Positions 1 to 9,818 of a stretch of 64,000 nt of DNA are shown one piece after another; positions within the stretch are counted from its first letter, which is position 1, and every line of letters begins with the position of its first letter. Under the pieces are notes generated by a model. It did no database searches and was not told the origin of the DNA. It saw only the letters and a list, made by a program, of their open reading frames with translations. The DNA is taken from NCBI RefSeq assembly GCF_024105665.1, contig NZ_JAAAMK010000003.1:496001-560000 (forward strand), written 5' to 3'. A program made the translations under genes and the position numbers. The stretch comes from Aliihoeflea aestuarii (GTDB lineage Bacteria > Pseudomonadota > Alphaproteobacteria > Rhizobiales > Rhizobiaceae).

Positions 1-598
1 ACGCGCCGTCATAGGGCTCGTTGTCGCCGACCGTCAGGCCGGCGTCGGCGCGCAGGGCCTCCAGCATCGGCTCGACCGCGCGCGAATCCGAATCCCACAA
101 TATGCCGATCTCCCACGGCCGGCGGCGGCCCTGCATCGTGGGCGTGAAGGAATGGATCGAGACGATGAAGGGCGTGCCTTCACTTTCGGCCGCGACCGAA
201 GCGACCGTGGCTGAGACGGCGTCGTGATAGGGGCGGTAGAAGCGCTCCAGCCTGTTTTCGCGCTCACTTTCGCTCATGGGATAATTCGCCGGAACGATGG
301 TTCCGTCATAGAGCTGGCGGATCAGCGTCGGATCGTCCTCGCCCCGGTTCGGGTCGATCAGGAGGCGCGACCACGTCGCCATCACGGCCGGGACGGCGAG
401 CCGCGCGGCAAGCGCGCGCGTCACCGCCTCGACGCCGATGTCATAGGCGATGTGGCGCGTGAACTCGACTGCGGGCAGGCCGAGATCGCCATATTCGTCC
501 GGCAGCGCGTTGCGCGCGTGGTCGGCGATCAGCACCATGCCGCGCATGCGATCGCCTTCGATCAGTTCGACGGGATTGAAAACAGCGGCGCGCGTCAT
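1..598 (-). CDS. N-formylglutamate amidohydrolase family protein (3' end cut off by window)
   Basis: Predicted amidohydrolase of the N-formylglutamate deformylase family (COG3931-like), expected to release formate from N-formyl amino acids in the cytoplasm. The minus-strand frame is open from an ATG at 598 to the window edge, 199 codons without a stop. Visible features are LIADHARNALP near residue 23, TWSRLLIDPNRGEDDP near residue 75, and FIVSIHSFTP near residue 145. The conserved Asn/Arg and His residues fit the family. It is divergent from the DUF1036-pyk pair across a gap of about 200 bases. Substrate specificity cannot be read from sequence, since some homologues act on other N-formyl compounds. 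The family call is solid; the exact substrate is inferred. Confidence 0.85.
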   Translation of the reverse strand, partial: MTRAAVFNPVELIEGDRMRGMVLIADHARNALPDEYGDLGLPAVEFTRHIAYDIGVEAVTRALAARLAVPAVMATWSRLLIDPNRGEDDPTLIRQLYDGTIVPANYPMSESERENRLERFYRPYHDAVSATVASVAAESEGTPFIVSIHSFTPTMQGRRRPWEIGILWDSDSRAVEPMLEALRADAGLTVGDNEPYDGA

Positions 599-802
599 GA
601 AAAGGCAAGGTCCGGCTGGTTGGAAGACATTTCCATGTGTCATGGACGCAAGGCCCATGCAATGTCATCCATGCGACAAGATCGCGATGGACGTTCCCGG
701 CAGCAGGTGTGGATGATTCGCGATCGACCAGTTCTAAATCGATTCATGTGGCACCGCAGACGCGTTGACAAGACTCGGGCGATTGCCGAAAAGGTTGAAA
801 CC

Positions 803-1329
803 ATGCTGATTTCACCCCTCAAACACTTGCTTTCAGCCGTCGTGCGACGGCTTCGCCGCCGCATACCGCTCGTCGGCCTCCTCGCCGCACTCGGGCTCGG
901 CGCGACGGCGGTTCCGGCCATGGCGGATTTCCGCGTCTGCAACGCCACGCAAAGCCTCGTCGGCGTCGCGATCGGCTATCGCGCGCAGGCGGGCTGGGTG
1001 ACCGAAGGCTGGTGGCACATCGAGGCGTCGAGTTGCCGCACGCTGATCGAGGGCGCGCTCGCCTCGCGCTATTACTATCTCTACGCCGAGGACGCGCAGC
1101 GCGGCGGGCGCTGGGAAGGCCCGATCAACATGTGCGTGGCCGAGCGCGAGTTCAAGATTTCAGGCCCCGGCGACTGCGTCCCGCGCGGCTTCCAGCGCGC
1201 CGGCTTCCAGGAATACGACACGCGTGAACAATCGAGCTGGATGGTCCAGCTTACCGACGAGCCGGCGGACGGCACCACAACCCCGATGACCGGCGCGCCG
1301 GCCAACGGCTCCACACCAGGCGAATCCCC

Positions 1330-1333
<4 letters not shown>
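803..1333 (+). CDS. DUF1036 family exported protein
   Basis: A 176-residue protein of the DUF1036 family, whose function is unknown. The frame stays open far upstream, but I place the start at 803 because a typical Sec signal follows directly: an Arg-rich n-region (VVRRLRRRIP), a hydrophobic stretch (LVGLLAALGLGATAV), then AMA before DFRVCNATQ. The mature part carries Cys and aromatic residues typical of the family (CNATQ, EGWWHIE, SCRTL, YYYLYA) and ends in a Thr/Pro/Gly-rich tail. Its stop overlaps the pyk start in an ATGA, so the two are probably translationally coupled. Why an exported small protein is coupled to pyruvate kinase is not known to me. Confidence 0.85.
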
Positions 1334-2766
<1,433 letters not shown>

Positions 2767-2815
2767 GGGAGCAGCGTCACGTTGGGCATCGGTGTGCGGT
2801 GGCAAGGTTGAGGCA

Positions 2816-2933
2816 TGGATTCCTGTGACGAGCACAGGAATGACGGTGGAAAGGTTTGAAGCCAGTCTCCAACGCCGAAGATTTGCAAAGCTATTTTTGC
2901 TGTCGTCATTCCTGTGCTCGTCACAGGAATCCA
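2816..2933. repeat. Bipartite palindromic element (30-base inverted arms)
   Basis: Two 30-base arms, 2816-2845 and 2904-2933, are exact reverse complements separated by 58 bases. Each arm is itself a near-palindrome (ATTCCTGTG, then CACAGGAAT around a short GACGAG centre). The element fills the gap between the convergent pyk and M48 genes and could fold in RNA from either strand, perhaps as a bidirectional terminator. Similar ATTCCTGTG...CACAGGAAT units are, from memory, common intergenic repeats in Hyphomicrobiales. No second copy was seen in this window. Confidence 0.8.
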
Positions 2934-3003
2934 GGCCTTGACCGTCGAGCAACCCCGACGTTCTTCAAACCAGTCGCTGAATGCTGTAGGCGTTCGCCCG
3001 TTT

Positions 3004-4521
3004 CTACCGGTCCGTCACGATCTTGACGCGGTTGCCGACCGAGAGGCTGGCGCCGGGGCCGAGGCCGTTCAGGAGGCGGAAGAGGTCTTGCGGGCGGTCC
3101 GTGCCGACCATGCGGTTGGCCATCGAGGCGACCGTATCGCCGGCGCCGACCGTCACCACGCGGATGCGCAGCGGGCGTATCCGGGCTTTTTCGGCGGCGG
3201 ACAGGGTGCGGAAGCTGTCCGCGACGGCGCGGGCGACGGGCTGGAGATCGGTCGAGGCGAGCGGGGCCGCCGTCAGGAGGCGGTAGACCTGCCGGCCGGA
3301 ACGGATCAGCGTCACGTCGAACTGCCAGCCTTCGGCGCGCGCCTGCGCGTTAACAGCTTCGTTTCCGTTGATCGTCATGGATCGCACGGAGGCCGGATCG
3401 AGGCCCGCGACCCAGCCCGAGCGGACGTAATCGGTCAGCGACTGGCGCTGTTCGACCGTGACGCCGTCGAAGCGGACGGCCATGTCGCCCGGTCCCGACG
3501 CGGTCACGGCGGCGGCCGTATTGTCGATGACGAAGCCCTGCGGCACGTCGAAGCTGATGCCCAGGACCGGGTGGATGAAGCTCGTGCCGCGCACGAAGCC
3601 TTCGTCGGGCGTGTCGCCGAAAAGCATGCCGTCGACGCCGTCGAGGAAGGCGTCGCGATCCCGGTTGCCGGTTCCCGGCTGACCGAACTGGCGCGCATGG
3701 CGCATGGCCAGATCGATCCGCTGCGGCGGATTGGGGTGGCTGGCCAGGAAGTCGAGATTGGGATTGGCCGATGACGAGACGGTTCGCGATTCCGAATAGG
3801 CGGCCATCGCCTGCAGGAAGCGGGCGGCCGCGTAGGGATCGTAGCCGGCGCGGCCGATCGAGCGGATGCCGATGGCGTCGGCTTCCAGTTCCTGATTGCG
3901 CGAGAACTGGGCGAGCCGGAGCTTGCCGCGAATGAGCGCGACCTGTCCGCCGGTTCCGCCGCCGTCGAGCACGTCCGAGACGACCCGCGCGGCCAGAACC
4001 TCCTCGGCCTCGCGCTGCTGGCGCTGGATGCCGTGATTGGCGGTCACATGCGCCATTTCATGCGCGACGACGGCAGCGACTTCGGCCGAATCGTTCGCCA
4101 GCGCGAGAAGACCGCGCGTCAGATACAGGAACCCGCCGGGCAGCGCGAAGGCGTTGATGTTGGGCGAGTTGAGGATCGTGATCTGGTAGGTCTGGTTCGG
4201 ATTGTCCGGGTCGAGCGTCAGCGAACCGATGATGCGCGCGATGGAACGTTCGAGCTTGGGGTCCGAATATTCGCCGCCATAGGTCGCCAGAATGCGCGGA
4301 TGCTGCTCGCGCGCGATCGCGGCCATGCGGTCGTCGCGCGTGACCGAATCGACGGTGACCGGATTGGACGAGGGGCGGAAGGCATCTTCCGAGAGCGAGG
4401 CCGTATCGAACGCCTGGCAGGAGGAGAGCGCCGTCGCCAGAAAAAGCGCAACGGCGAGCCGTCCGCGGCTTTGGGCCCCGGCGCGATACTGCCTGTCCGT
4501 CTCGATCTGTCTTGCGGCCAG
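3004..4521 (-). CDS. Periplasmic M48 family metalloprotease lipoprotein with C-terminal LysM-like domain
   Basis: A BepA-like zinc metalloprotease, probably anchored to a periplasmic membrane face and acting in outer-membrane protein quality control. The zinc motif HEMAH is near residue 155, with EADAIG as the third-ligand region. A LysM-like segment (VVTVGAGDTV...VGNRVKIV) occupies about the last 60 residues. The first ATG in frame (4326) would omit the export signal. Reading upstream, the frame stays open to a TAA at 4537-4539 and encodes a classic lipoprotein signal (LAVALFLATALSSC). No ATG, GTG or TTG lies in that extension. A CTG at 4519-4521 has GGGGAGG five bases before it, so I choose that start (505 residues). 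The protease call is firm; the start is inferred. Confidence 0.8.
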   Translation of the reverse strand: MAARQIETDRQYRAGAQSRGRLAVALFLATALSSCQAFDTASLSEDAFRPSSNPVTVDSVTRDDRMAAIAREQHPRILATYGGEYSDPKLERSIARIIGSLTLDPDNPNQTYQITILNSPNINAFALPGGFLYLTRGLLALANDSAEVAAVVAHEMAHVTANHGIQRQQREAEEVLAARVVSDVLDGGGTGGQVALIRGKLRLAQFSRNQELEADAIGIRSIGRAGYDPYAAARFLQAMAAYSESRTVSSSANPNLDFLASHPNPPQRIDLAMRHARQFGQPGTGNRDRDAFLDGVDGMLFGDTPDEGFVRGTSFIHPVLGISFDVPQGFVIDNTAAAVTASGPGDMAVRFDGVTVEQRQSLTDYVRSGWVAGLDPASVRSMTINGNEAVNAQARAEGWQFDVTLIRSGRQVYRLLTAAPLASTDLQPVARAVADSFRTLSAAEKARIRPLRIRVVTVGAGDTVASMANRMVGTDRPQDLFRLLNGLGPGASLSVGNRVKIVTDR

Positions 4522-4526
4522 TTCGG

Positions 4527-4533
4527 CCTCCCC
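4527..4533 (-). promoter_or_regulatory. Shine-Dalgarno supporting a CTG start for the M48 lipoprotein
   Basis: On the minus strand the sequence reads GGGGAGG, five bases (CCGAA), then CTG at 4521. It is the only good ribosome binding site in front of the lipoprotein signal, and the frame is closed by TAA only five codons upstream of the CTG. It decides the start chosen for the protease. Confidence 0.55.
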
Positions 4534-4680
4534 ACGTTACGACATGCGTCGCGTTCAAGGTTTGCGGGATGTCCCGCACACACCAGAATCCTAATCGAAA
4601 GACAAGTGCCCCTCTTCGCTCAAGATGCTGTCTGCATCGCGAATGTGGTCTTAAACGGGCGATTTCGCGGTCCGTTCCCG

Positions 4681-5403
4681 TCAAACAAAAGGCGAACGTC
4701 CGACATAGGCCGTGAATTCGGCAGGGGCATCGGGTCCGTAGAAGGTTTCGACGGGTCCGTCGGCGGCGATGCGGCCGTCTTCGAGGAAGATGATTCGGTC
4801 CGCCAGCGCGCGCGCATCCTCCGGCGCGTGGGTGACGAAGACGATCGTCATGCCGGTGCGCGTTTGCAGGCTGCGGACGAGTTCCACCATCTCGGTGCGC
4901 AGCGCGGGACCGAGCGAGGCGAAGGGTTCGTCCAGAAGGAGCAGCGGGTGTCGGCGCACGAGCGCGCGGGCGAGCGCAGCGCGCTGCCGCTCGCCGCCGG
5001 ACAACGCGTCGGGGCGGCGGTCTTCCTTGCCGGCGAGGCCGACATCGGCGAGCGCCTTCGAAATGTCGGCACGGTCGGCCTCGGTGAGACGCAGCGACGG
5101 CGACCGGCCGAGCCCGACATTGTCGGCGACGCTCAGGTGGTGGAAGAGGTTGTTTTCCTGAAAGACCATCGAGACCGCACGCCTCGCCGGGTCGAGCCGG
5201 GTCACGTCGTCTCCGGCGATGCGGATCATGCCCGACTGCGGCTCCTCGAAGCCGGCGACGAGATGCAAAAGCGTCGACTTTCCCGAACCGCTCGCGCCCA
5301 GAAGGCCGACGATCTCGCCGGCCGGGACCGAGAGGTCGAAAATCATCTCGCTGCCGCCCGGATAGGCGAAGCGGATATCGTTCAGTTCGAGTGCGAAAAT
5401 CAT
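4681..5403 (-). CDS. thiQ: Thiamine/TPP ABC transporter ATP-binding protein
   Basis: ATPase subunit of the ThiBPQ importer for thiamine and its phosphates. The protein has 240 residues, normal for ThiQ. Walker A GASGSGKST is near residue 34, the Q-loop lies in VFQENNLFHH, signature LSGGERQRAALARAL is near 134, and Walker B LLLLDEPFASLG is near 155 with the H-loop in FVTHAPEDA. The ATG at 5403 overlaps the thiP stop (ATGA), so it is the last gene of thiB-thiP-thiQ and should be controlled by the TPP riboswitch upstream of thiB. The frame is open further upstream inside thiP, but only this start gives a proper ABC N-terminus. Confidence 0.93.
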   Translation of the reverse strand: MIFALELNDIRFAYPGGSEMIFDLSVPAGEIVGLLGASGSGKSTLLHLVAGFEEPQSGMIRIAGDDVTRLDPARRAVSMVFQENNLFHHLSVADNVGLGRSPSLRLTEADRADISKALADVGLAGKEDRRPDALSGGERQRAALARALVRRHPLLLLDEPFASLGPALRTEMVELVRSLQTRTGMTIVFVTHAPEDARALADRIIFLEDGRIAADGPVETFYGPDAPAEFTAYVGRSPFV

Positions 5404-7007
5404 GCCTGCTTCCGTCCCGCCCATTCGGAGGCGAGCATCAGTATCAGCGTCAGGAGGGCGAGGAAAAGGGCGATGCCGGCGGCGTCCTCGGTGCGGTACG
5501 CGCCCATGCGCGAGAGCAGGAGATAGGGAAGCGTCTGCACCGCATCGGACCCGAACAGGGCGATGACGCCGAGATCGCCCAGCGACAGCGCCATGGCGAA
5601 GGCGAAGGCGGTGGCGAGCGGACGGCGCAGAAGCGGCCAGTCGATGAAGCGCAGACGGTCGAGCGTGCTCATGCCGAGCGAGACGGAAAGCCGGTCGTAG
5701 CGCGCGGCGGCGGCATCGTGCGCGGGGCGCAGGATGCGCAGCGCGAAGGGCAGCGCCATGACCGCGTTGACGGCGACGACCATCGGCGCGGCGTAGTTCA
5801 GGACGTTGCCGGTGTGGCGCAGGAGGATGAACCAGCCCGCGCCGACAACGATCGGCGGTATGACGAGCACGAAGCCCGCGCCGGTGTCCATCGCGCGTTC
5901 GAGGAGACCGGGAGACCGGCCGGAACGGCGCGCTTCCAGCCGCTGGCGAGCACGCACGAGGCAAAAAGCGAGGGCCAGCGTGAAGCAGGCGGCGAGGGCG
6001 GCGAGCTTCAGGCTGGTCACGGTTGCGGCGTGGACGGCAGGATCGGCGGCAAGGCGGGCGAGATCGGCGCGCAGGCCCGCGATGACGATGGCCGCCATCG
6101 GCGCGACGACGAAGAGCATCGCGGCGAGGATTGGCAGGGCGTCAGCGATCTTGGCTCGCCAGCCGCGCAGGGACGGCCTGCGTGCAGTCATGCCGATGTT
6201 GGCATCGGGTGCGAGATCGGCGCCGGCGCGCTTCAGCACAAGGACGATGGCGAGGGTGAGCGCGATCTGGACCGCGACGAGTGCGACGGCGCGGGCCGGT
6301 GCGAAGTCGAAGCGCAGCGCCTGATAGATCGCGACTTCGAGCGTCGTTGCGCGGGGGCCGCCGCCGAGGATCAGGACGATGGTGAAGGACGTCACGCACA
6401 GCATGAAGACGAGCCCGGCGACGCTCGGCAGGGCAGCGCGCAGAACCGGCCATTCGACGATGCGGAACGTCGCCCACGGGCTGAAGCCGAGCTGGCTCGC
6501 CAGACGCCAGCGGTCGTTCGGCACCGTGTCGAGCGCGGCGAGCAGGAGGCGGGTGGCGAGCGGCAGGTTGAAGAAGGCGTGCGCGATCAAAATGCCGGAC
6601 AGGCCGTAGATGCCCTGCCAGCGTGCTCCGGTGAGCGCCGTCAGCGGCTCGGCGACCAGTCCGGCGCGGCCCAGAAGCGCCAGGACGCCGAGCGCGGCGA
6701 CGATGGCGGGCAAGGCGAGCGGGACCGCAAAAAGAGCGAGCAGCAGCCGGCGGCCGGGGAAATCCGGCCTGCGGGACAAAGCGCGCGCGACGAAAATGGC
6801 GGGGAGGACCGACACGACGGTCGACAGCAACGCCTGCCAGAGCGTGAAGCGGGCGATGCGCAGGAGATAGGGATCGAAGGCGGCGAATGCGCTGGGGAGG
6901 TCTCGCGCGCCTTCCGCGATGAGGCCGGCGAAAGCGCCGCCGACGATGATGGCGAGGATGGCGAGCGCCGCGGTGCCGGGGAGAGTGGCGCGGGAGGGCG
7001 CGGTCAT
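5400..7007 (-). CDS. thiP: Thiamine/TPP ABC transporter permease
   Basis: Inner-membrane permease of the thiamine importer. Its 535 residues contain two tandem binding-protein-dependent permease modules, as is usual for fused ThiP/FbpB-type proteins. About twelve hydrophobic segments can be counted. EAA-like loops are visible in each half (for example RLASQLGFSPWATFRIVEWP and YDRLSVSLGMSTLDRLRFID), where the two ATPase subunits dock. It overlaps thiQ by four bases. Unusually, 283 bases separate it from thiB, and that gap carries a long palindromic repeat, so thiP-thiQ expression may be partly uncoupled from thiB. Confidence 0.93.
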   Translation of the reverse strand: MTAPSRATLPGTAALAILAIIVGGAFAGLIAEGARDLPSAFAAFDPYLLRIARFTLWQALLSTVVSVLPAIFVARALSRRPDFPGRRLLLALFAVPLALPAIVAALGVLALLGRAGLVAEPLTALTGARWQGIYGLSGILIAHAFFNLPLATRLLLAALDTVPNDRWRLASQLGFSPWATFRIVEWPVLRAALPSVAGLVFMLCVTSFTIVLILGGGPRATTLEVAIYQALRFDFAPARAVALVAVQIALTLAIVLVLKRAGADLAPDANIGMTARRPSLRGWRAKIADALPILAAMLFVVAPMAAIVIAGLRADLARLAADPAVHAATVTSLKLAALAACFTLALAFCLVRARQRLEARRSGRSPGLLERAMDTGAGFVLVIPPIVVGAGWFILLRHTGNVLNYAAPMVVAVNAVMALPFALRILRPAHDAAAARYDRLSVSLGMSTLDRLRFIDWPLLRRPLATAFAFAMALSLGDLGVIALFGSDAVQTLPYLLLSRMGAYRTEDAAGIALFLALLTLILMLASEWAGRKQA

Positions 7008-7086
7008 GGCGGCGGTGCGGGGATGTTTGGGATCGTTGCGAATGCAGGGCGGGGGGTGGCCTTATTTCGGGACCGCTTGCGACATG

Positions 7087-7244
7087 CGCGCCCCTCTGGC
7101 CTGCCGGCCATCTCCCCCGCGAGGGGGGAGATCATGCGCGCCATCGCCGCATCATGTCCGGCAACATGGGCGATTGGCGAAAACGAAGGCGAAATCCGAT
7201 CTTCCCCCTTGCGGGGGAGATGGCCGGCAGGCCAGAGGGGGGCG
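7087..7244. repeat. Bipartite palindromic repeat, family A copy 1 (within thi operon)
   Basis: Left arm 7087-7133 and right arm about 7198-7244 are near-perfect inverted copies of a sequence containing TCTGGCCTGCCGGCCATCTC and a GGGGGAGAT edge, with about 64 bases between them. Each arm also holds an inner GGCCTGCCGGCC-type palindrome. A second copy with almost identical arms lies at 36961-37080. Here it sits between thiB and thiP in the direction of transcription, so its RNA could form a strong stem that stabilises or ends the upstream thiB message. Confidence 0.85.
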
Positions 7245-7290
7245 TGACGGGGCGATGCCTTCGAAGCCGACAAGAGGGAGAGGTTTCCGC

Positions 7291-8292
7291 TCACCGGCTC
7301 ATGATCGCGAGCCATTCGTCGATCCAGGCGCTGCGGTTTTCGGCGATTTCCTCGGGCGGCAGTTGCAGCGCGTCTTCCGGCGCTACGGCATCTTCGAAGA
7401 CTGGGTTGAGCGGTTCGGATGTGGGGCCTGCCGGGAACATCCAGTTGTGCTCGGGGATCGCGTCCTGAAAGCCGGAGCCCGTCATGAATTCGAGGAACTG
7501 CGCGGTGAGCGGATTTTCCGCGCCACCGAGCGTCGCCGCCGCGACCTCGACCTGAAGATAGTGGCCTTCCTCGAAGATCGCCGCCTGATAGCGGTTCGTG
7601 CGCTCCGCGATCTGATGATAGGCGGGCGAGGTCGTGTAGGACAGCACCATCGGCGCCTCGCCGGAGGTGAACAGACCGTAAGCCTCGCTCCAGCCGGGCG
7701 TGACGGTGAGGACGCGCTGCGACAGTTTTTCCCACGCTTCGCTCGCCCCGTCGCCATAGATGGCCTTGACCCAAAGGAGAAGGCCGAGGCCCGGCGTCGA
7801 GGTGCGCGGGTCCTGAATGACGATCTTGATTTCAGGGTCGCCGTCCAGAAGCTCGGCGAAGCTTGCGGGCGGGGTTTCGATTGCCTCGGTGTCATAAACG
7901 AAGGCGAAATAGCCGTAGTCGAAGGGGACGAACATGTCGTCGTCCCAGCCATTGGGCACCGTGATGTTGTCCAGAGAAATGCCGTGCGGAGCGAAAAGCC
8001 CGCTTTCCCGCGCCTCGAAAGTCAGGTTCGTATCGAGACCGAGCACGATGTCGGCGTCGGTGTTCTCGCCTTCGAGCTTCAGGCGGTTCAAAAGCGCGAC
8101 GCCGTCTGCGGCGGCGACGAAGTTCAGCGTGCAGCCGCAGTCGGCCTCGAAGGCTTCCTTCACGAGCGGGCCGGGGCCCCATTCGGCGGTGAAGCTGTCA
8201 TAGGTGTAGACGGTCAGCGTTTCCTGCGCGGCGGCGGGCAGAGCCGTTGCCGAGACCAGGAGCGCGGTAGCAAGAATGCGGCCAGAGATCAT
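7291..8292 (-). CDS. thiB: Thiamine/TPP ABC transporter periplasmic binding protein
   Basis: Extracytoplasmic binding protein that delivers thiamine, TMP or TPP to ThiP. The 333 residues begin with a Sec signal ([16 protein letters not shown]), followed by [19 protein letters not shown], the typical ThiB mature N-terminus. Further family features are the CGCTLNFV segment near 53, [12 protein letters not shown] near 78, and [14 protein letters not shown] near 121. The ATG at 8292 has a good AGGAGG ribosome site. It is the first gene of thiBPQ, preceded by a TPP riboswitch ending about 50 bases upstream. Confidence 0.95.
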   Translation of the reverse strand: MISGRILATALLVSATALPAAAQETLTVYTYDSFTAEWGPGPLVKEAFEADCGCTLNFVAAADGVALLNRLKLEGENTDADIVLGLDTNLTFEARESGLFAPHGISLDNITVPNGWDDDMFVPFDYGYFAFVYDTEAIETPPASFAELLDGDPEIKIVIQDPRTSTPGLGLLLWVKAIYGDGASEAWEKLSQRVLTVTPGWSEAYGLFTSGEAPMVLSYTTSPAYHQIAERTNRYQAAIFEEGHYLQVEVAAATLGGAENPLTAQFLEFMTGSGFQDAIPEHNWMFPAGPTSEPLNPVFEDAVAPEDALQLPPEEIAENRSAWIDEWLAIMSR

Positions 8293-8344
8293 CTTGTTGC
8301 CTCCTTCGTTTTCGTGTTGAAGGACAGGCGCCGGATGTTTGCGT

Positions 8345-8430
8345 CTAATCCCTCCGCCGGTATGAGCCGGATCAGGTTCTGCGGGTTGGCACGACGCCTC
8401 TCAGCCGCGACGAACGCGGCACCCCGTTAG
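8345..8430 (-). promoter_or_regulatory. TPP riboswitch (THI element)
   Basis: Read on the minus strand, the region carries the conserved THI-box parts in order: GGGGTGCC near the 5' side, GGCTGAGAGG, ACCCGCAGAACCTGATC, then CATACCGGCGGAGGGA near the 3' end. It lies about 50 bases before the thiB start. The known role of the family is TPP-induced shut-off of transcription or translation. Here it should repress thiBPQ when TPP is plentiful. No strong intrinsic terminator is seen between it and thiB, so control of translation start is more likely; that is inference. Confidence 0.95.
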
Positions 8431-8480
8431 ATGGCAAAGACATAGAATGCGTTGCAGGCGGGCGCAAGCGCTCCTTGATG

Positions 8481-8532
8481 GAGCATCGGATTTGTCCGAA
8501 AACCGGTTTCCACTTTTCGGTCCGATGCTCTA
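8481..8532. repeat. Short palindromic intergenic repeat (GAGCATCGGA...TCCGATGCTC)
   Basis: The ends GAGCATCGGA and TCCGATGCTC are exact inverted copies, and the inner part (TCCGAAAACCGGTTTCC then TTTTCGG) is also partly palindromic. From memory, this element (rich in AAACCGGTTT) is extremely common between genes in Hyphomicrobiales. It lies between the divergent thiB riboswitch and the VWA gene and ends only about ten bases before the VWA start codon, so it may overlap that gene's promoter or leader. Confidence 0.85.
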
Positions 8533-8542
8533 GCTTCACATC

Positions 8543-9733
8543 ATGTTCATTCCATTCTTCCTCGAACTGAAAGCCGCGCGCGTTCCCGTTTCGCTTCGGG
8601 AATATCTGACGCTGCTCGAAGGCATGGACGCCCATCTCGTCAATTACGACGTCGAGGGGTTCTACTATCTTTCCCGCACGGCGCTGGTGAAGGACGAGCG
8701 GCATATCGACCGCTTCGATCAGGTCTTCGGCCACGTCTTCAAGGGAGTCGAGGCGGTGTCGGGCCAAGGGGCTATCGACGCGCGCAACCTGCCCGATGAG
8801 TGGCTGCGCCGGCTCGCCGAAAAGCACCTGAGCGACGAGGAGAAAAAGCTGGTCGAAGCGCTTGGCGGGTTCGACAAGCTGATGGAGACGCTGAAAAAGC
8901 GTCTCGAAGAGCAGAAGGGGCGTCATCAGGGCGGGTCGAAATGGATCGGCACGGGCGGCACGTCGCCCTTCGGCGCTTATGGCTACAATCCCGAAGGTGT
9001 GCGGATCGGCCAGAACGAAAGCCGGCACCGGCGCGCGGTCAAGGTCTGGGACAAGCGCGAGTTCAGGAATTTCGACGATTCGGTCGAACTCGGCACCCGC
9101 AACATCAAGGTGGCGCTGAAGCGGCTGCGGCGCTGGGTGCGCGAGGGCGCGGACGAGGAATTCGACCTGCCCGGCACGATCCGCTCGACCGCCGAGCACG
9201 GCTATCTCGACGTGCAGACGCGGCCGGAGCGGCGCAATGCGGTGAAGCTGTTGATGTTCTTCGACGTCGGCGGCTCGATGGACGACCACATCCGCATCGT
9301 CGAGGAGCTGTTTTCCGCCGCGCGGGCCGAGTTCCGGCAGCTCGAATATTTCTATTTCCACAATTGCATCTATGAGGGCGTGTGGAAGGACAATAAACGC
9401 CGGCATTCGGAGGTGATCCCGACCTATGACGTGCTGCATAAATACGGGGCGGACTACAAGGCGATCTTCGTCGGCGATGCCTCGATGAGCCCCTACGAGA
9501 TCGCGCATCCGGGCGGTGCGGTGGAGCACTGGAACGCGGAGGCCGGCATCGTGTGGCTGCAACGGGTGCTCGCGCACTGGCCGAAGGCGGTGTGGCTCAA
9601 TCCGGTGCGCGAAAAACACTGGGGCTATACGCATTCGATCCGGATGATCCGCGAGATCGTCGGCGAACGCATGTATCCGCTGACGCTGAACGGGCTTGAA
9701 CGGGCGACAAAAGAACTGTCGCGCGGACGTTGA
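8543..9733 (+). CDS. VWA/CoxE-like domain protein
   Basis: A 396-residue protein of the VWA-containing CoxE-like family (COG3825). Members usually work with a MoxR-type AAA+ ATPase to assemble or activate a partner enzyme. The N-terminus FIPFFLELKAARVPVSLREY is characteristic. The middle has YGYNPEGVRIGQ and RRAVKVWDKREFRNFDD. The VWA core starts with LLMFFDVGGSMDDH near residue 239, where the usual MIDAS DxSxS reads DxGxS. The C-terminus holds YLNPVREKHW-like sequence (VWLNPVREKHW) and a final SIRMIREIVGERMYPLTL helix. No MoxR gene is adjacent. There is no signal peptide, so it is probably cytoplasmic. Confidence 0.85.
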   Translation: MFIPFFLELKAARVPVSLREYLTLLEGMDAHLVNYDVEGFYYLSRTALVKDERHIDRFDQVFGHVFKGVEAVSGQGAIDARNLPDEWLRRLAEKHLSDEEKKLVEALGGFDKLMETLKKRLEEQKGRHQGGSKWIGTGGTSPFGAYGYNPEGVRIGQNESRHRRAVKVWDKREFRNFDDSVELGTRNIKVALKRLRRWVREGADEEFDLPGTIRSTAEHGYLDVQTRPERRNAVKLLMFFDVGGSMDDHIRIVEELFSAARAEFRQLEYFYFHNCIYEGVWKDNKRRHSEVIPTYDVLHKYGADYKAIFVGDASMSPYEIAHPGGAVEHWNAEAGIVWLQRVLAHWPKAVWLNPVREKHWGYTHSIRMIREIVGERMYPLTLNGLERATKELSRGR

Positions 9734-9818
9734 TCCGGCAAAAGTTTTAGCAGGTGGTGAACAAGTCGTGAGGTTCGGCGTTGCTGCAAACACGCAACGT
9801 TCCGCCGGTTTCCCATTC

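Noticed and set aside
765-793. TTGACA upstream of the DUF1036 gene as a promoter
   Set aside because: A good -35 box, but the position 17 bases on reads GAAAAG, with no acceptable -10.
7087-7244. Repeat family A arms as the beginning of a CRISPR array or IS ends
   Set aside because: Only two inverted arms, no regular direct repeats with spacers, no transposase gene and no target duplication seen.
5391-7247. A 618-codon plus-strand frame opposite thiP
   Set aside because: Extremely Arg/Gly/Asp/Glu-rich with no motif, and fully antisense to thiP with clear membrane segments and EAA loops.
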